Part shown: in pieces, positions 31,209-42,175 of the stretch
How the letters are laid out: each line of letters begins with the position of its first letter
How positions within the stretch are numbered: the stretch's first letter is position 1
Source: Nemertoderma westbladi
Lineage: Eukaryota > Xenacoelomorpha > Nemertodermatida > Nemertodermatidae
Assembly (NCBI GenBank): GCA_032718475.1
Contig: JAUCBJ010007548.1
Location: 1 to 46,561 of the forward strand
DNA length: 46,561 bases
Reading direction: 5' to 3'
The notes under the pieces: model-generated
Seen by the model: only the letters and a program-made list of their open reading frames with translations
Databases searched by the model: none
Told to the model about the DNA's origin: nothing
Translations under genes and position numbers: made by a program

Positions 31209-31951
31209 GGGGGGGGGGGGGGGGGGGGGGGTAAACCATTTTGGTTCAAAATATGTCGAAATTATTTCTATGATCTACAGTATTATAATGCGCGATTAAA
31301 TGGTGTTTCCAAATCTGAAAACCGCTATTTAATAGCACTACTTTTAGTTTTCAAGTTATAACAATTGAAATTAAGGGAAACCTATTAACATTACTATCAC
31401 TATATATAATGAAAGGTCGATTATCTCCAAATATTTTTTTTATTAAATTATTAACTTTAAAACCCTACTACTTCTACAATTTTTGAGCAATTAGTCTGAA
31501 ACTTTCTGTGGGTGTCTACATAGCCACCCTGCATAAAAGTATCAGACAACTTTTCGAAATTTTTTGTTAATAATATTTAATACTATTTAAAACAAACCTA
31601 AACAATTTGTATAAATTTGCAGCGCCACCTAGCGGTGCAGAATTATTTTCACCAAATTTCGCCTGATAGTTATTATGTTGCCCCATCCTTGATCTATCAT
31701 ATAAAAAACTTTCATGTAATTAGAAAAACTGTAAAAGCCTTAGGGTTTTAAGCGCAACCAAGTTTTTTTTTATTGTTAACTAGTATTAACTAATATTAAA
31801 TAGCGAAAATAAAATTGTTCTGACCTGTCATGTAGAATAGCATCTTAGGTACTTATATTCAAAATTTTAGCCAAAACCAAACAATTTTGAAACGCTGAGA
31901 GTGGTAAATCGAAGAGTCGTCCGAAAATGGTGTACCCCCCCCCCCCCCCCC
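31209..31951. mobile_element. 743-bp TTAA-flanked element with poly-G/poly-C ends
   Basis: TTAA (31205-31208), then 23 G and TAAACCATTTTGG at the left. At the right, CCGAAAATGGTGTA, then 17 C and TTAA (31952-31955). The inverted ends are G(n)TA(A/C)ACCATTTT. A TTAA duplication is used by piggyBac and Kolobok elements. No transposase inside; AT-rich, no frame. Confidence 0.65.
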
Positions 31952-32229
31952 TTAATTATCACAGTCTATATGATTTCATGCAGTTAAGGGCGGATATGGG
32001 TCTACTATCATTGTGTAGAGTTATCTGCGATTTTTGAGGTATTTTAATAATACAGAAAATGTTTGTTAATTGTTTATCTATCAAGTATCTATGGACATAA
32101 TATTGGGTTTTACAATGTTAATGATTTTTGGTATATTTGTTTATTTATTTACCGTGATTTGGATATACTGTATGTGTTTCTTATTATGAATGTGATGAGT
32201 GTATTTAATTTGTGTATATCAATATTATT

Positions 32230-32562
32230 AATTTATGTCAATAAACTACTACTACTACTAATATATACAGTATATAAGAATAAAGTAAAAGTAAAAAGTA
32301 AATTTTTTTCGGCCGTTAGGCCAGGGATTACGCACAAAGTCTGACGACTTATTTCCAGTGCGGTCCCCCCAGAACTTTACTCCCCAGATGAAACTCTAGT
32401 ACTCATTTAGCTACCACTCAAGGATGCAAGGCAGAGATGCGCCCTGGCTGGTCCCTTTAAAGCATTCGTGCCGAAACGAAAACTGCCCTGGCCCATGTGA
32501 GGATCGAACCCACGACCTTTGGGAGATGTGAATTCAATGCAACCACTACACCAAGGTGGAAC
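32230..32562 (-). mobile_element. tRNA-derived SINE
   Basis: The tRNA-like head on the minus strand runs from GGTTCCACCTTGG (32562) through TGGTGTAGTGGTTGC (A-box region) to GTGGGTTCGATCCTC (B box, about 32490). A unique body follows, containing GGAAATAAGTCGTCAGACTT, and then an AT-rich, TAG/TAA-repeat tail. Boundaries at the tail are approximate. The frame at 32063-32344 is simple sequence and not a gene. Confidence 0.7.
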
Positions 32563-32574
32563 CTAATGAACAGA

Positions 32575-32680
32575 ATGATGTGCCGGTTTGTCGACAAAAT
32601 TGCACCGCCACAACTCCGTATCAACCATGACATTTTCTAGATTATCCCGCACATCCCATTACTGGGTAAATTCTCTCACG
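32575..32680 (-). pseudogene. 3' scrap of the same LINE family as 24276-24458
   Basis: Minus-strand translation gives DNLENVMVDTELWRCNFVDKPAH, parallel to the Leu-Trp-Arg and NFVDKP residues at 24276-24458. It abuts the head of the SINE. Confidence 0.45.
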
Positions 32681-33244
32681 CTGTAACCTTGATATTCAAA
32701 AGCGCACGTTATCAGTTACTAATTTAGGCCTACATCATATTTGAGTACTGGTGCGAGGTTTAGGCCACTTATTACAATCATAAAATGCGACATAAAGGGT
32801 CGCCCGCCATAGGAACTAATCTTCCAGATTTTCCACTTATTGAACAAACAAAGCCAGAATCTATCTGAAACAACATCGCTACTGGGTTAGGGTTGGGGTG
32901 TGTTAAGATTAAAAAGTATACTAACTTGTGGACCATGGGCTGAGCGGATATACTGTATGTCCTTCCACATTGTGTGTGGGCATTAGTTGGACGAATTGAG
33001 AATACAAAATGTTACTATCTGGAATTACTTATTTGCAAACTGATTACAATATTTGACATTTGAACATCAGGAATATAAATGAATATTATATTGGTGTTCG
33101 AATCGTATATCAGGAAAATAAAATAAACTGTGTGTTTCAACCACTACTACGATTATGGAATTATGTGGATCAGTAATAAAATCGAAATACTTAATTATCC
33201 ATTAAGACGAACTTGTACTTTCCTTTGAGTGATTAGTTGGCCTA
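32681..33244. other. Spacer, nothing recognised
   Basis: AT-rich, no frame of note. Confidence 0.4.
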
Positions 33245-33398
33245 AATATGATCTCCCACTCCACAGCGAAATATTCATCCGGTCTGGTAGCTCAGTACAG
33301 TCACCCGGCTGATGATCCGAAGTTTGAAACCTAGGTACCGGGTTCGAGCCCCAATAGGGCCGGTTGATATTTTTCGCTATGGAGAGCATTATCATATT
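33245..33398. mobile_element. 154-bp element: inverted arms around a complete tRNA-like module
   Basis: Arms 33245-33282 and 33359-33398 are inverse copies with about 30 matches over 39 positions, starting AATATGAT. The core (33279-33363) looks like a whole tRNA: CCGG at both ends as acceptor stem, TAGCTCAGTACAG as A box, a T arm with GGGTTCGAGCCCC as B box. In RNA the arms would lengthen the acceptor stem. No protein is encoded. It may be a tRNA-derived SINE trapped as a fold-back element. Confidence 0.6.
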
Positions 33399-35825
33399 GT
33401 CCTATCTACATTATATATTTAATTCACCGTCACTCACCCCACAACAATTCATTTATTATTATTAATTATCCATTCAGTATTTTACCACCAAACTTATTAT
33501 AGCTTGGTATTTAGCCTATAATGGTATTGGGGCCCTGGGAGTGCTCAACTAGCAAACACTAATTCATTCCCACAGTATCTAACACGTTAGTGGGGCCTTC
33601 GCGCAACACGAAGTTCAGTTATGGAGATACAAATAACAATTTGAGAAATTCCATCACAAAATCTTTATTTAAGAAATTTAACCAAACCCCCCCTCTTATC
33701 TGCACCACCCCAACCCAAAGGCGCACCAAGGATTGATAAAAGGCAGGTATTAACAAAAATTTTGTGTTTTAAAAGTAATATATTTAATATATTTTAGGCG
33801 TGGAGGCGACCCAATTTATTTGAAATATTAAAACTTACCCGCGATTCAACATGTTTCTTTCCTTCTTTTGTTACCAACATCGACGGGAAAATTTAATAAT
33901 TTTTGGTCACTGTCTGAAATTCCAGAAACGAGTCGTCTGACAGTTTGAAGAAAAACAGACATGAAAAGACATTAAACGGACATAAAATGTCTCATTTGAA
34001 AATTTAACGGATGAAAGAGTAAACAAAAGTGGTCAAAATTAAATAATACGATCAAAAAATGTAATTCCCTTTCCAAAGCAGTACTATATCATAATAACAT
34101 TACCTTAACCTGGCCTACTGTGTTTGGCTTAGGACTTTATATTTGAATGACTAACCTAAACAAAGAAATTCAATGATCAAAAGTTTGCGGCTATAAGCCA
34201 CATAATTAATTTACAGAATAATTTCCTGATTCTAGATTTTTTGGAAGCTTGTGGGATGTAAGACACTTCTGTGGACAATCTGACAGGCAGACAGACAGAC
34301 AGACAGATAAGTTTTTGAAAAGCATGATAACAGATACCAGAAATGAAATCAGCAACCTCGAAAACCCCCGTAGCGAAAATTTCAGCTCTGTGCTTCTTAA
34401 TTAACATACATATATTACACATGTGATTATTACATATTGACAGAATAATAGAGAGAACATTTTGAGCTGAAGGTTCAAACTTTAAACCCATTTTACGCGG
34501 AATTATTTTTTCTCGTTTTTGCTCCACTCAAAATACTACTCCGTCATTTTTTCATCAAGTGATTCACAGAATGATCTAGAGATGTTGAGCAATAAAACTT
34601 CTAGACAGAATTTTGAATTTTTGAATTTAAGTAGTGTTTTGGGCCGATAATTAAAAAAAAAATAAAAAAATACATATTTTTTTAAATAAAAAATACACTT
34701 CCGGTCAAAATTTCAAAAATCTGTCTAGAAATAATCTGTAAAGCAGCCCCCACTGATGCCCCTTGCCAAATTTGAATTTTACTTGACTTAAATTCTAGGA
34801 GCCTTAGCATTTAGAATGAAAATCAGATAAAATTTGAATAAAATTGGAGGGAAATACAAATTTGAAGTTTTTTTCAAAAATCGTTATAAGAATTAACTAA
34901 TACTCATATGTATTTATAATTTCAGTGTATTTTTGCAATATAAACTCATTTAAACGTGTCTCCAAAAGGTGAACCAAAAGCCACATTGAGATCAATATTT
35001 CGAAGAAAATGCTATATTCTAGCACACTAACTTAAAAAATACTTGAATTTTCATAAATGTTTTCTTATAAATACACAACAGTATGTGGATAATACAATAA
35101 CGATCACACAGGATGTTAAAAACTTTGACATCGATTATCTCTAATTGAACTTTTGTGGCTTAACACCCTTTTGCATAACGTCCATATAATATCCGACTCA
35201 ACCAAAAGTCACATTTTTTCGATGTTGTGAAACATGATATCTGCACTGAGCGGCGCCGCTATAAGGTGCTGTTGTGCTACTGTACTTAATAAAGCCATCA
35301 ACAAACTGTTAACAAATCTCCCTCCCGACCAAGCTAAAAGGCTCCTTCCTATCCTATCCTACCTCCTACCTATCCAATTCGATACAATAACAAAGTGCAG
35401 TTCCACAGATTTTAGCCAATGGAATTCAAATGGCTTTGGACTTCGCTATAGATGTGATAAGTTCTTTAATTTTTAGTTTCGTTTTCACAAATTCACCAAC
35501 ATAAGTTAAATAAAATATCTACCGAGATTTATATCATATCCTTTTTATTTTTGTGGTTAATTTATTTGTATTGCAGTTAGTTTCTTTCTAAATAACACCT
35601 TAAACTTTTATGTTAATTAATTAATTAAGACACAAATACCGGCTGTATAGAAGATGTCCACAGGTATTATTGGTTTATTGGCCATCTGGTATTCCTGGTA
35701 TGTTATTACATATCAGACTTTTATGGTACATGGTCATTGGAATTATACCTCGGATTTTTAGTAGGCCTACATATATTAGAAGATTATCCTGGGTTAAAGA
35801 CGGCCAATTACTGTAGGGTTGTGCA
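33399..35825. other. Long AT-rich spacer
   Basis: No convincing gene. It contains a CAGA simple repeat at about 34285-34309. One small frame at 35234-35476 is listed separately. Confidence 0.4.
35234..35476 (+). CDS. Possible small protein, unknown
   Basis: 80 codons from an ATG. It holds Ala/Cys-rich residues at the start, then NKAINKLLTNLPPDQAKRLLP (shown to position 30-50), which looks like an amphipathic helix pair, and ends in a Phe-rich tail. The base use is more GC-rich than its surroundings. No signal peptide is certain and no family is recognised. It may equally be an exon or chance. Confidence 0.2.
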   Translation: MISALSGAAIRCCCATVLNKAINKLLTNLPPDQAKRLLPILSYLLPIQFDTITKCSSTDFSQWNSNGFGLRYRCDKFFNF

Positions 35826-36170
35826 CAGTGGCAGCATATCGTATTGATACGGTGGCCCATAACGGCCACCGCTCCTCTCACACGAGTGGATACAGCGCCT
35901 GACTGCTTTCACAATAGTGTTTGCGGCGCAGGTTCAAATCCGACTTAAGGCTGTAGAAATTTCGCAACGTGGTGTTACTAGGCAAGACACTTTAGACTTA
36001 GTGCTGCGCCAACCCAGCAGTATAATGGGAACCTGGCTTTGCTGGGGGAAAAATAATGCAGGCGCTCTGATAGAGGCTATGTGGCCCCTAAGGGTGCCTG
36101 AAATAACAAATATAAATGTTACATTTATTTTTATTTATAGTGAGTGTATACATCATTTCATTATCTTAGG
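35826..36170 (+). mobile_element. tRNA-derived SINE, forward copy
   Basis: A 5' leader containing ATAACGGCCACCGCTCC, then the tRNA-like head: GTGGATACAGCGCCTGACTG (A-box region) and GGTTCAAATCC (perfect B box, 35931-35941). The body GTGTTACTAGGCAAGACACTT follows, a segment shared by many marine-animal SINEs, then the AT-rich tail. The frame at 35917-36174 follows this SINE and is not a gene. Confidence 0.75.
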
Positions 36171-36479
36171 TTAATTCAATATGTCGATGTATCTTAAGAT
36201 TTGGTATAGGTGAGTAAAAAATATCAATGAAAGTATATTAAATATTTGAGAATTAAATTAGTGTTGTTAAAAATTACAGTAATAACATAGATCCAGATAC
36301 CTTGGTATTAATAGTTTAGCTAATAATAAACCAATATCCGCCAATAGTTAGTAAGTATATGGATGGGATATAAATTAAAAAGTAACGAACAAACAATTAA
36401 AAGCAATTAAAAATCGCACCACCAAGGAATAGCAAGAATGCCACCACCAAATCAATAATTGTCTGGTAAGTCAGACCCA
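36171..36479. other. Spacer between inverted SINEs
   Basis: AT-rich, no gene seen. Confidence 0.4.
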
Positions 36480-36790
36480 CGCTAATTGTTTAGTTTTATT
36501 AGATTAATAAAAGTGTTCCAAAACAAGTAACACCACGGTGCAAAATTTCTACTGCCTTAAGTCGGATTTGAACCTGCGCCGCAAACACTATTGTGAAAGC
36601 AGTCAGGCGCTGAATCCATTCGGACACTGGGACATATGCCACGCACACCCCCCCCCCCCCCCACGCACACACCCACTATGCCACCTACACACACACTATA
36701 AAATTAAAAATGATATTTGTGTGGGTGAGGTTGACCTGTGTGTGAGAGGAGCGGTGACCGTTATGGGCCAGCGTATATTGATAGATGGGA
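36480..36790 (-). mobile_element. tRNA-derived SINE, inverted copy with a microsatellite in its leader
   Basis: The head and part of the body (36500-36620) are the inverse of 35886-35990 with few differences. The leader (36740-36780) also matches. Between leader and head sit about 110 bp rich in C(n) and CACA repeats (36640-36700) that the forward copy lacks. The body is truncated at about 36500. Confidence 0.75.
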
Positions 36791-36850
36791 GGCGATTGGG
36801 GGGGTAAATTGCGGACACACAAGGTATCAGATCATACTTCCAGGACTATA

Positions 36851-36960
36851 TTCTAGCCGCTGAATGGTTAGAACGTCAGACTTCCAATCCGGTGGTCACC
36901 AGTTCGATCCCACCTGGGACGTCATTGCCGACTTTGCAAAGCTGTGCCCAACAATAGTTA
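36851..36960 (+). mobile_element. Second tRNA-derived SINE family (short)
   Basis: TAGCCGCTGAATGGTTAG (A-box region), then CTTCCAA at the anticodon position and AGTTCGATCCC (B box, 36901-36911), resembling a tRNA-Gly ancestor. A short tail follows. It differs from the neighbouring SINEs and has mismatched stems, so it is not a working tRNA gene. Confidence 0.6.
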
Positions 36961-37903
36961 TAATAAACCAGGTATTCTTGCTATATTAGAAGAATCAGAA
37001 ATTCTAGTTTTATTATCTGTCCTAAAACATCTAACACATCTTTAAGAATTAGGACGGAGTTAGCTGTCAGTATCAGTCTGTGGGTACCTCTGTGCTGCCA
37101 ACTTATGCAGTAATTACATTTTTGACAGTCTCATTAACGAACCACAAACTGACATATTTTTGTCCATGGATGAGCAAAGATATTACTTTATAATATAACT
37201 GACCCTTATTCACAAAAATATCAATTTCACGTTTTGCATCCATTACTACACAGGACTAGGGAGGCATGGTTTGAGCTTTGTGGCTGTATTGTTGCCTCTG
37301 AATGTCATGACAATTTTGCACAATAGCACCCTTAATTAATGATTTATCAAGAACTGGGTTTGTTGAACTTTTGAGCTACACCAGATCTTTCTTGTGTGTT
37401 ATTGCATTGGCCCGGCCTCGATACAGCTTTATCGAAATAATAATAATATCACAGCAGGCCAACGTAGGATTTAAAATAACGCAGGATTTATTTTATTTTT
37501 GCTTTCAACTGATTGTTTTATCTGTCAATTATATTGTTGGTTAGCTTTGTTTCACGTCCTTGCCCGTAACTCCCTGAGGTCAGCATTCGAGAATTTGTTT
37601 GAAGGACAGCCATATTGAAGGATGGATAGGATATTACTTTGATAATTATACTAATAAGAAAAGATACGGGTAAATACAGCGATTTGTATAAAATACATTG
37701 TGTATATTAGTAGTTTGCGATTACTATACTACAGTAGTGGTATATTTAACAACTGTAGCTACAGTAGTAGTTTATTAGGAGTGCAGGTCAACACGTTATT
37801 TCGCGTTAATATCACAATGCGTCAAAGGTTACAACGGGATAAAGGTTACAAAATTTATATTTCGAAAGCACAGAGTGAAATTACAAAAAAAATCATGTCA
37901 AGG
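36961..37903. other. Spacer, no gene accepted
   Basis: AT-rich. A 75-codon frame at 37700-37927 runs into the minisatellite and has no coding character. Confidence 0.4.
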
Positions 37904-40855
37904 CGAAAATATAGGCTAAAGTTCTAGAATATAGGCTACAGTTCGAGAATATAGGCTACAGTTCGAGAATATAGGCTACTGTTAGTGAATGTAGGCTACT
38001 GTTAGTGAATGTAGGCTACTGTTAGTGAATGTAGGCTACTGTTCGTGAATGTAGGCTACTGCACGTGAATGTAGGCTACTGTACGCGAATGTAGGCTACT
38101 GTTAGTGAATGTAGGCTACTGTTAGTGAATGTAGGCTACTGTTAGTGAATGTAGGCTACTGTTAGTGAATGTAGGCTACTGTACACGAATGTAGGCTACT
38201 CCATGTGAATGTAGGCTACTGTTAGTGAATGTAGGCTACTATTCGTGAACGTAGGCTACTGCACGTGAATGTAGGCTACTGTACATGAATGTAGGCTACT
38301 GTTAGTGAATGTAGGCTACTGTTAGGGAATGTAGGCTACTGCACGTGAATATAGGCTACTGTTAGTGAATGTAGGCTACTGTACATGAATGTAGGCTACT
38401 GTTAATGAATGTAGGCTACTGTACGTAAATGTAGGCTACTATTCGTGAATGTAGGCTACTGTACGTGAATGTAGGCTACTGTACGTGAATATAGGCTACT
38501 GTTAGTGAATGTAGGCTACTGTTAGTGAATGTAGGCTACTGTTAGTGAATGTAGGCTACTATTCGTGAATGTAGGCTACTGCACGTGAATGTAGGCTACT
38601 GTACGTGAATGTAGGCTACTGTTAGTGAATGTAGGCTACTGTTAGTGAATGTAGGCTACTGCACGTGAATATAGGCTACTGTTAGTGAATGTAGGCTACT
38701 GTTAGTGAATGTAGGCTACTGTTAGTGAATGTAGGCTACTGCACGTGAATATAGGCTACTGTTAGTGAATGTAGGCTACTGTACGTGAATGTAGGCTACT
38801 GTTAGTGAATGTAGGCTACTGTACGTGAATGTAGGCTACTATTCGTGAATGTAGGCTACTGTACGTGAATTTAGGCTACTGTACGTAAATATAGGCTACT
38901 GTTAGTGAATTTAGGTTACTGTTAGTGAATGTAGGCTACTGTTAGTGAATGTAGGCTACTGTTAGTGAATGTAGGCTACTGCACGTGAATATAGGCTACT
39001 GTTAGTGAATGTAGGCTACTGTTAGTGAATGTAGGCTACTGTTAGTGAATGTAGGCTACTGCACGTGAATATAGGCTACTGTTAGTGAATGTAGGCTACT
39101 GTACGTGAATGTAGGCTACTGTTAGTGAATGTAGGCTACTGTACGTGAATGTAGGCTACTATTCGTGAATGTAGGCTACTGTACGTGAATTTAGGCTACT
39201 GTACGTAAATATAGGCTACTGTTAGTGAATTTAGGTTACTGTTAGTGAATGTAGGCTACTGTTAGTGAATGTAGGCTACTATTCGTGAATGTAGGCTACT
39301 GTACGTGAATATAGGCTACTGTTAGTGAATGTAGGCTACTACTATTCGTGAATGTAGGCTACTGTACGTGAATGTAGGCTACTATTCGTGAATGTAGGCT
39401 ACTGTACGTGAATATAGACTACTGTTAGTGAATGTAGGCTACTGTACGTGAATGTAGGCTACTGTTAGTGAATGTAGGCTACTGTTCGTGAATGTAGGCT
39501 ACTTTACGTGAATTTAGGCTACTCTTAATGGCTACTGATCGTGAATTTAGGCTACTGTACGTGAATGTAGGCTACTATTCGTGAATGTAGGCTACTGTAC
39601 GTGAATGTAGGCTACTGTACGTGAATATAGGCTACTGTTAGTGAATGTAGGCTACTGTACGTGAATGTAAGCTACTATTCGTGAATGTAGGCTACTGTAC
39701 GTCATTATAGGCTACTGTACATGAATGTAGGCTACTGTACGTGAATATAGGCTACTGTAAGTGAATATAGGCTACTATTCGTGAATGTAGGCTACTATAC
39801 GTGAATATAGGCAACTGTTAGTGAATGTAGGCTACTGTACGTGAATGTAGGCTACTGTTAGTGAATATAGGCTACTATTCGTGAATGTAGGCTACTGTAC
39901 GTGAATGTAGGCTACTGTTAGTGAATGTAGGCTACTGTTAGTTAGTGTAGGCTACTATTCGTGAATGTAGGCTACTGTACGTGAATGTAGGCTACTATTC
40001 GTGAATGTAGGCTACTGTTAGTGAATGTATGCTACTATTCGTGAATGTAGGCTACTGTACGTGAATATAGGCTACTGTTAGTGAATGTAGGCTACTGTAC
40101 GTGAATATAGGCTACTGTTAGTGAATGTAGGCTACTGTACGTGAATGTAGGCTACTGTTAGTGAATATAGGCTACTGTTCGTGAATGTAGGCTACTTTAC
40201 GTGAATGTAGGCTACTCTTAATGGCTACTGATCGTGAAATTAGGCTACTGTGCCAGAATATAGGCTACTGTTCGTGAATGTAGGCTACTGTACGTGAATG
40301 TAGGCTACTGTACGTGAATGTAGGCTACTATTCGTGAATGAGGCTACTGTACGTAAATGTAGGCTACTGTACGTGAATGTAGGCTAGTGTTAGTGAATGT
40401 AGGCTACTATTCGTGAATGTAGGCTACTGTACGTGAATGTAGGCTACTATTTGTGAATGTAGGCTACTGTACGTGAATATAGGCTACTGTTAGTGAATGT
40501 AGGCTACTGTACGTGAATGTAGGCTACTGTTAGTGAATACAGGCTACTGTTCGTGAATGTGGGCTACTTTACGTGAATATAGGCTACTCTTAATGGCTAC
40601 TGATCGTGAATTTAGGCTATTGTGCCAGAATATAGGCTACTGTTCGTGAATGTAGGCTACTGTTCGTGAATGTAGGCTACTGTTCGTGAGTGTAGCCTAC
40701 TGTTCGTGAATGTAGGCTACTTTATAGGCGACTGTTCGTGAATATAGGCGACTGTTCGTGAATATAGGTTACTGTGCCAGAATATAGTCCACCTTTCGTG
40801 AATATAGGCTACTGTTCGTGAATGTAGGCTAAAGTTTGTGAATATAGACTCGTGT
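37904..40855. repeat. 20-bp minisatellite, about 147 units
   Basis: The unit is GTTAGTGAATGTAGGCTACT. The last 15 bases are nearly constant, while the first five vary among GTTAG, GTACG, GCACG, ATTCG and GTTCG. The register is exact from about 37981 to 39341, where a 3-bp insertion shifts it; small deletions occur later. Units become degenerate at both edges. The period is not a multiple of three and the unit contains stops, so it is non-coding. Confidence 0.97.
38621..39280. repeat. 320-bp higher-order duplication within the minisatellite
   Basis: The order of unit variants in 38621-38960 is repeated in 38941-39280 (offset 320, 16 units). It includes rare variants such as GTACGTAAAT and the TTAGGTT unit. 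The copies then part at the next unit. Confidence 0.85.
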
Positions 40856-41131
40856 TATCACGTATCTAAAGGCGCGAAATATTATTTAATTTAAGTTTTG
40901 GGTGAGTTACGAGGTAACTTATCATCAACTGGTTTTAGTTATAGAATTGTTGAAGTTGAAGATGTATCCCATTCATTCATTTAGTAAAGAAAATTTTGGT
41001 CTTACCGAGGTCTTTGAGGTTATTTAGTAATGACTTGGCAAATCTCGTGTATCTCGTCGTTGCCTAAGTAACAACAATATGAGAGAGTTTAATTTTGAAT
41101 ATTTTTTAAACCGGTTTCTAGGCCTATTTAT

Positions 41132-41454
41132 ATGATGAAGTTATCTAATGAGCCGATTATGATTTCTTTTTACTTTGAGTTAATGAGATTAGCCAAGGAT
41201 AATGAGGACTGTAACTTCCGTAGAACTTTGATCTCACTGAAGTTCTTATGGAGTTCGTCAAGGCCGTGTTGGATATACTCCGGATTATTCGAAATAAACT
41301 CGAGGTCGTCGGCATCAAATGTTTAGTTGGTAATTATTGCTGGCTGCGTACAGCTGGAGTTATCCCCGCCATTGTTGGATTATTTCGCGACGAATTCGGT
41401 CAGTTCGATAAACAGTTCGAAAATTTCGAAATTTATAATATAAATTGTTTATAG
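41132..41454 (+). pseudogene. Coding-like fragment upstream of the LINE, one frameshift
   Basis: Two overlapping frames: 41132 to about 41235 (MMKLSNEPIMISFYFELMRL and on) and about 41229-41454 (DLTEVLMEFVKAVLDILRII, later FRDEFGQFDKQFENFEIY). Read with one frame change near 41232 they form a continuous, Leu/Ile-rich, helical protein of about 108 residues with a natural stop. It could be the remains of the LINE's first ORF or an unrelated small gene. I recognise no domain. Confidence 0.3.
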
Positions 41455-42142
41455 ACTAAATGACCTTTTTCACTAAGTAGTAATTACTGCGACGTTTTCT
41501 TTGCGTTTATCTTGGTTTTTTTCCTTCGCAATTATTTTCCTAACAAAATACCTAACTAAACTAAGTTAAATTTTATTAAGTTTAAGTATTAATTAATTTT
41601 ATTTTTTTAGAATACGGTAGAATACGGTAGAATACGGTCGACTCAATCAAAATTATTTAATATAATAAAATAACAAATTTTATTAAATGAAGTTTTAGCA
41701 ATCGCACATTTATTATGTGAAAAATATTAGTACGAGTCAAGTAAAAGCTTTTTGTTCTGTCTGATAATAAATTAGTGTGAGGGTAGTCCTGGCGTTGTAC
41801 GAGAAATTTTCAAGACAACTTCAAACTATAATTATTATGTTGTAATCATCTAATGAATTATAAAAGCTGTTGTGATAATAGAAGATAGAGAGCAGTTAGC
41901 GAAATGATTATTTTATTCTATCCGATAGAGTAGTCGGAGTCTCAGAGAGGAGTCGAGGTGTCAATTGATTAATAACAATAACAGCAGTTGTCATGAATTC
42001 AATACAATCGCGCACAAGAAGTGATAAGACAAATTCGTTCTTATTTTTGTAATAAATAAAACAAGTTGAGAAGTTTCAATGTAAACCGCGATTAACAATT
42101 TACACTGTTCACTTTTAATTTTAATTTAATTAATTTTTTTAA
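41455..42142. other. Spacer or LINE 5' region
   Basis: AT-rich, no frame. TAGAATACGG occurs three times in tandem at 41608-41638. The last stop before the LINE frame is TAA at 42140-42142. Confidence 0.5.
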
Positions 42143-42175
42143 TTTAATTTTTTTAAGAAAAAAGGTCTGCATTTT

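Noticed and set aside
32063-32344. 93-codon plus-strand hydrophobic frame
   Set aside because: AT-rich simple sequence running into a SINE tail.
33279-33363. Ordinary tRNA gene
   Set aside because: The core is tRNA-like, but it sits between inverted arms, its arms are irregular and it is longer than a standard tRNA, so it is treated as part of a mobile element.
36851-36925. Functional tRNA-Gly gene
   Set aside because: A and B boxes are recognisable but acceptor and anticodon stems do not pair well and a SINE-like tail follows.
37904-40855. CRISPR-like regular repeat
   Set aside because: Units are head-to-tail without spacers, period 20, in an animal genome; this is a minisatellite.
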